Positions 30,449 to 33,810 of a stretch of DNA of 33,810 bases are shown in pieces. Positions within the stretch are counted from its first letter, which is position 1. Every line of letters starts with the position of its first letter. The stretch is from Flemingiibacterium sp045636145 (GTDB lineage Bacteria > Bacillota > Clostridia > Oscillospirales > CAG-272), in assembly GCA_045636145.1 (NCBI GenBank), contig JAZTWV010000002.1:1-33810 (forward strand). Direction: 5' to 3'. The notes beneath the pieces are model-generated. The model ran no database searches. It was not told where the DNA came from and saw nothing but the letters and a program-made list of their open reading frames with translations. The translations under genes and the position numbers were made by a program.

Positions 30449-31855
30449 TTAAAATTTGTTTACTATTTCTTTAAAATAAGCTCCGCGCTCCTCAAAGTTA
30501 CGAAACATATCAAAGCTTGCGGATGCCGGGGTGAGAATCACAATGTCGCCACTCGCGGCGGCATTTTTTGCGGCATTGACCGCGCCCTCGAAGCTGTCTG
30601 CCTCAATGATTTCGGGACTACCGTTGTACCCCTCATAGGAGAGCAGTGCATCCTTTATTTTCGGGGCAGTAGCACCCACAAGCACCACCTTTTTGGTGCA
30701 TTCGCACAGCGGCTTTGCAAGAGGCGCATAGGGGATGTTTTTATCATATCCGCCGCAGATGGCTATAACCTTTTGCTTAAAGGAAGTGAGAGCCGCCTCT
30801 GTGCGTGCCGGACTTGAATCAATGGAGCTGTTGTAATATTTCACTCCGTCAAGCTCGCGGACAAGCTCACAGCGGTGCTCGACTCCGCCAAAATCTCTTG
30901 CTATCTCGCACACCGTTTCGGGACTGACAAAACCGCGAGTCAGAGCGATAGCCGTCATGTAATTTTCCACGTTGTGACGCCCGGGGAGCTTGATATCGGC
31001 TACAGGAAGTATCTCCGTGATATTTCCGTCAGCGGTGCGGTATACGATGACGCCGTCCTTTTCGTACACTGCCGCAGTGCCCTCCGAGGGAACACATTTG
31101 CCCGAGAAGAATACCGTCTGGCAGTCGCCGCGCACTGCCATGTGGCGTGTCAGCTCACATCCGTAGTTGAGCACCGCCCGTGTGCATCCGGCGTGTTTAA
31201 TGATGTTTTCCTTGGAAACGGTGTATTCCTCCATGTCGGTGTGCCAATTGAGATGATTTGGCGACACGTTTGTTATGGCGGCGGCAAAGGGGGAGGATTT
31301 CATCATATGAAGCTGGAAGCTTGACAGCTCCACAACGGCGATATCGGTTTCCTTGAAGCTTTCAATCTCCGGAAGCAGAGGCTTGCCGATGTTTCCGCCG
31401 ACCCATACTGTAACGCCAGAGCCGCGCTTTTTTTCTTCAAGCTCCAGCATTTTGTAGGTGAGCGTGGTGGTAGTGGTCTTGCCGTCACTGCCTGTTATGC
31501 CGAATATTTTGCATGGGCAAAGCTCAAAGAATACCTCCATCTCGGAGGTGAGCACCGCGCCGCGCTTTACGGCTTCCGTAAACTGCGGAAGGTCGCCTCT
31601 GATGCCGGGAGCTTTGAAAATTATGTCCTCGGTGAAAGTTTCAAGATAATTTTCGCCGAGAATCAGTGAAACGCCCTTTTTTTCAAGTTCGCAGGCAATA
31701 TCGCCCAGATTTTCGGCAGTTTTCATGTCCCTTGCGGTGACTTTTGCGCCGCAGGAGAGCAGAAAATCAATAAGCGGCGTGTTTGAAACGCCGATTCCCA
31801 CAACGGCGGCGTGTTTTCCTTTTATATATTCCTTAAACCTGGTGAGCTTTGACAT
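30449..31855 (-). CDS. murD: UDP-N-acetylmuramoyl-L-alanine--D-glutamate ligase
   Basis: MurD adds D-glutamate to UDP-MurNAc-L-Ala in cytoplasmic peptidoglycan synthesis. The 468-residue protein has the N-terminal Rossmann part (AAVVGIGVSNTPLIDFL), the ATP motif GSDGKTTTT (122-130), NVSPNHLNWH and the C-terminal GVEHRCELVRELDGVKYYNSS, all typical. ATG at 31855 is preferred to upstream in-frame starts because GAGGT lies ahead and the promoter at 31892-31920 places the RNA start close by. It stands apart from any mur-fts cluster. The next gene on the strand is the lyase. Confidence 0.95.
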   Translation of the reverse strand: MSKLTRFKEYIKGKHAAVVGIGVSNTPLIDFLLSCGAKVTARDMKTAENLGDIACELEKKGVSLILGENYLETFTEDIIFKAPGIRGDLPQFTEAVKRGAVLTSEMEVFFELCPCKIFGITGSDGKTTTTTLTYKMLELEEKKRGSGVTVWVGGNIGKPLLPEIESFKETDIAVVELSSFQLHMMKSSPFAAAITNVSPNHLNWHTDMEEYTVSKENIIKHAGCTRAVLNYGCELTRHMAVRGDCQTVFFSGKCVPSEGTAAVYEKDGVIVYRTADGNITEILPVADIKLPGRHNVENYMTAIALTRGFVSPETVCEIARDFGGVEHRCELVRELDGVKYYNSSIDSSPARTEAALTSFKQKVIAICGGYDKNIPYAPLAKPLCECTKKVVLVGATAPKIKDALLSYEGYNGSPEIIEADSFEGAVNAAKNAAASGDIVILTPASASFDMFRNFEERGAYFKEIVNKF

Positions 31856-31891
31856 AGTAGACCTCACTTTATGTTTTAGTGCATACAATAC

Positions 31892-31920
31892 AGTATACCA
31901 CATTTCGGGCGAAATGTAAA
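31892..31920 (-). promoter_or_regulatory. Promoter for murD with palindromic spacer
   Basis: On the minus strand TTTACA (31915-31920), a 17-base spacer and TATACT (31892-31897) fit sigma-A. The spacer contains CATTTCG-CC-CGAAATG (31901-31916), a perfect 7-base inverted repeat reaching the -35, which could be an operator. Confidence 0.7.
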
Positions 31921-31954
31921 CAGCTTTTTGGGGAATTTTTGCGGACGGCAAAAG

Positions 31955-31990
31955 AAAATCCCACCGCATCGAAACCGATGCGGTGGGGGA
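31955..31990 (-). terminator. Terminator after the AT-rich 222-residue gene
   Basis: A 12-base perfect stem (31960-31971 with 31976-31987) with a four-base loop is followed on the minus strand by ATTTTCTTTT. Confidence 0.85.
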
Positions 31991-32015
31991 GGGGATTATG
32001 CATAAAATTTTTTAT

Positions 32016-32684
32016 TCAGCTTGGGTCATTATAATATTCTAATGTCTTCAATAGTATGTCGGGATAAATATATGACGAATATTGCATACTTTCCATAGCA
32101 TACTTGTCCAATGGCATAGATGTATGCAAGGGGTCATGATTGTCTTCTGGAAGAGTAACTGATGCAAAAAATATTCTACACTTAGGACACGTAAACAGAT
32201 TGAATAATTCAACAGATTGTCTGTCTACAAACTTTGTACTGTTTTGAGGCGGAGCAGAAGTAGTACCCCTTACTCGCATTTTATATAATGGGTGTTCATT
32301 GCAGCAGGGGCACACATAAGCAGATGTATAATAGCGCCAATCACCTTCAAACCGAGAATCATTATTAAAGACATATTCAAGAAGATATGGAGAATAGTTT
32401 CCAATCCAACCGCTTTTAATACCAGACGTGATTTCTCTGTTCCATGTAATGAAATTCAAATGACGTTTTTTCACATCATAGGTTCGATTGTTATTATAAG
32501 ATTTTGTGGAAGTAGTATTAGTATTAGAAGTAATTTTTGCAGTATAAGTAGAAGTTGAAGTATATTTTGAATCATAATTACTGTTGTTTCTACTACTGTT
32601 GTTATTGGCCTTATCTTCTTGTTTGGAATTTAGCGCGGATACTATTAGATATATAGATAAAACTACTATTATTAATTCAAACAT
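32016..32684 (-). CDS. Membrane-anchored protein with Asn/Ser/Thr linker and two Cys pairs, unknown
   Basis: I do not recognise this 222-residue protein. It begins with one hydrophobic segment (2-18, FELIIVVLSIYLIVSAL), so it is likely anchored at the membrane. An Asn/Ser/Thr-rich, probably unstructured linker (about 25-70) follows. The C-terminal domain (about 75-222) has CPCC (C125, C128) and CPKC (C166, C169), suggesting a zinc site. AAGGA precedes the ATG at 32684. The gene is clearly more AT-rich than the core genes to its left and has its own terminator, so it looks acquired. Confidence 0.75.
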   Translation of the reverse strand: MFELIIVVLSIYLIVSALNSKQEDKANNNSSRNNSNYDSKYTSTSTYTAKITSNTNTTSTKSYNNNRTYDVKKRHLNFITWNREITSGIKSGWIGNYSPYLLEYVFNNDSRFEGDWRYYTSAYVCPCCNEHPLYKMRVRGTTSAPPQNSTKFVDRQSVELFNLFTCPKCRIFFASVTLPEDNHDPLHTSMPLDKYAMESMQYSSYIYPDILLKTLEYYNDPS

Positions 32685-32883
32685 AAACTATTCCTTCTCA
32701 CTATTAAGTAGTAAATAAAAATTTAAAGTATTAAGTCGTAGGGCGGATTTAGTGTATTAAATAAAAAATGATATCAGAATAAAAAATTATAAAAAATATA
32801 GGGAGTGCAGGGAAATGTTTTTATAATTAAGGTGAAAACTATAAAAAATTTTCTTGGTGTTATATATAACAATTTTTCTGCAA
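32685..32883. other. AT-rich intergenic stretch
   Basis: About 200 bases of AT-rich sequence separate the two minus-strand unknowns. I see no gene, RNA or confident terminator in it, nor a convincing promoter for the 222-residue gene. Confidence 0.5.
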
Positions 32884-33315
32884 TCAGCCCCAAGCGGCCT
32901 TCATTAATTGAGGATATGCATCATCCAAAACCCCTACCATACGAATGAGTAACTCCCAAATTGCTTCTTCAGAAGAATCGAAAGGAACAATATCATCTGT
33001 TTTTGCAATGATATCGTTATCATTATCCATATAAAATTTTACATAATGATATTTTATATTTAATTCGTTGAGACACTTATATAACGATAAAGTCGGGGAT
33101 GAAATATGGCATATTTCACTACTTATAACATGTATGTGCTGCTGATCGAAATCGGCTTGATTCTCATCAGAATAAATTGTATACATTATTCTTGCGCTGG
33201 TGTTGGCAACTCTATTTTCGAATCTGATAACTTCCATTCTTTCAAAAGTTTTCAGTTCATAATTGATTTCTTCTTGTTCAAATTTACGAGCTATTTTTCT
33301 TATCATTCCATTCAT
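32884..33315 (-). CDS. Unknown 143-residue protein, possibly YbjN-like
   Basis: The 143-residue protein has no signal peptide or membrane segment. The alternation of a short N-terminal helix (IRKIARKFEQEE), a beta-rich middle and the closing helix (SSEEAIWELLIRMVGVLDDAYPQLMKAAWG) resembles the YbjN/type III secretion chaperone-like fold, but this is only a shape-level impression. AGAGGA precedes the ATG. It has a perfect consensus promoter (33378-33406) and is divergent from an XRE regulator, which may control it. AT-rich codon use indicates recent acquisition. Confidence 0.75.
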   Translation of the reverse strand: MNGMIRKIARKFEQEEINYELKTFERMEVIRFENRVANTSARIMYTIYSDENQADFDQQHIHVISSEICHISSPTLSLYKCLNELNIKYHYVKFYMDNDNDIIAKTDDIVPFDSSEEAIWELLIRMVGVLDDAYPQLMKAAWG

Positions 33316-33351
33316 TGTACTGTCCTCTTTTATCTAAATTTTATTACATAC

Positions 33352-33369
33352 GAATAACAGGAGTTATTC
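33352..33369. promoter_or_regulatory. Candidate operator palindrome
   Basis: GAATAAC (33352-33358) and GTTATTC (33363-33369) form a perfect inverted repeat around AGGA. It lies just downstream of the minus-strand -10, over the expected RNA start, a position fit for repression by the neighbouring XRE protein. Confidence 0.5.
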
Positions 33370-33377
33370 TACCTATA

Positions 33378-33406
33378 ATTATATCATAATAGTTCCTATT
33401 TGTCAA
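33378..33406 (-). promoter_or_regulatory. Promoter for the 143-residue gene
   Basis: On the minus strand TTGACA (33401-33406), a 17-base spacer and TATAAT (33378-33383) match sigma-A perfectly. Confidence 0.85.
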
Positions 33407-33416
33407 GTAAAATATG

Positions 33417-33425
33417 TGGTATACT
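33417..33425 (+). promoter_or_regulatory. Extended -10 promoter for the XRE gene
   Basis: TGGTATACT is an extended -10 element that starts 11 bases from the opposing promoter's -35. No well-spaced -35 is present (TTGTCA lies only 14 bases away). The RNA start would be near 33432. Confidence 0.5.
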
Positions 33426-33455
33426 TCCTATAAAGTAATATTCGGAGGTGGTATT

Positions 33456-33788
33456 ATGCTTATTTTTGATTCACATAAGATTGGCAACAAGTTGTTTGCC
33501 CTGCGTAAGCGTATGGGAATGACACAGGCAGAGGTAGCGGAAGCAGCTGACATTGCCGACCGAACTTATGCCGACATTGAACGAGGAACTGTCAATATGC
33601 GAATAGATACGGTGCTTAAGATTTGTGATGTGTTGCACATTACTCCGGATGAAATATTAACTGAGAATGCACCGTTAGTTTCCGCATACGCTGAAGAATT
33701 GTGGGCAAGACTTAATGCCTGCTCTCCAAAAGACCAAGAAACGGCGCTATCTCTGCTTTCAATTTATCTTGAATCACTCGGTGAATAA
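33456..33788 (+). CDS. XRE-family transcriptional regulator
   Basis: The 110-residue protein has an N-terminal Cro/C1 HTH (about 8-63: LFALRKRMGMTQAEVAEAADI, RTYADIERGTVNMR, then ICDVLHITPDEILT) and a C-terminal helical tail (YAEELWARLNACSPKDQETALSLL). The start at 33456 is chosen because GGAGG lies seven bases ahead; an in-frame ATG 14 codons upstream lies before the likely RNA start. It is divergent from the 143-residue gene and shares its control region, so reciprocal or autoregulation is likely. The gene ends 22 bases before the window edge. Confidence 0.9.
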   Translation: MLIFDSHKIGNKLFALRKRMGMTQAEVAEAADIADRTYADIERGTVNMRIDTVLKICDVLHITPDEILTENAPLVSAYAEELWARLNACSPKDQETALSLLSIYLESLGE

Positions 33789-33810
33789 CAAAAACTCCGC
33801 TTCCCTTTTG

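Overview
The window looks like a chromosomal segment of an anaerobic, Gram-positive Clostridia-type bacterium. I would guess an Oscillospirales- or Christensenellales-like gut lineage, but the exact taxon cannot be read from the sequence. The grounds are: the dgt-dnaG-rpoD and trmK-nif3 gene pairs; a holB-ricT pair as in Bacillus; a 56-residue 2[4Fe-4S] ferredoxin; type III glutamine synthetase; GTP-type PEP carboxykinase; strong AGGAGG ribosome binding sites; and many promoters close to TTGACA-17-TATAAT. Most of the window is core housekeeping DNA of moderate G+C. Only the far left end (an IS200/IS605 element), 28.7-29.0 kb and 32.0-33.8 kb look accessory and AT-rich.

Left part (1-5.9 kb). 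The first 23 codons of an IS200-type transposase run off the left edge, with a left-end hairpin and a hairpin that would hide the ribosome binding site. A tRNA-Thr(CGT) gene with encoded CCA follows on the minus strand. Its promoter overlaps, start to start, with the promoter of rsmA (ksgA). pckG comes next with its own promoter and terminator. Convergent to it is a minus-strand set: hflX, a YigZ/IMPACT gene and a small XRE regulator, preceded by rpmE (L31), which has a leader hairpin.

Middle left (5.9-13.4 kb, all minus strand). Reading in the direction of transcription: holB and ricT; a ferredoxin; then an XRE-cupin regulator, an acyl-CoA synthetase, a SASA/SGNH esterase and alanine racemase.

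Middle right (13.8-28.7 kb, mostly plus strand). dgt-dnaG-rpoD form the macromolecular synthesis operon. About 4.5 kb then separates rpoD from trmK-nif3: an orphan solute-binding lipoprotein, an iron-type alcohol dehydrogenase, a minus-strand HIT and GNAT pair, and a DUF1858 CxxC protein. A strong promoter before the DUF1858 gene may drive a long run: DUF1858, trmK, nif3, a Nudix hydrolase, a MIF-like tautomerase, an HD phosphohydrolase, glnN and an unusual HAD-UPF0340 fusion. A small AT-rich membrane-protein gene follows, then a strong bidirectional terminator.

Right end (29-33.8 kb). murD and a PLP-dependent Met-gamma-lyase-like gene lie on the minus strand, with several perfect short palindromes around them. 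An AT-rich accessory segment follows: a membrane-anchored protein with two Cys pairs, a 143-residue unknown, and a divergent XRE regulator sharing a compact two-promoter control region.

I see no CRISPR array, prophage module or recognisable defence system. The candidates for novelty are the HAD-UPF0340 fusion, the palindrome-rich control regions and the AT-rich cassette at the right end.
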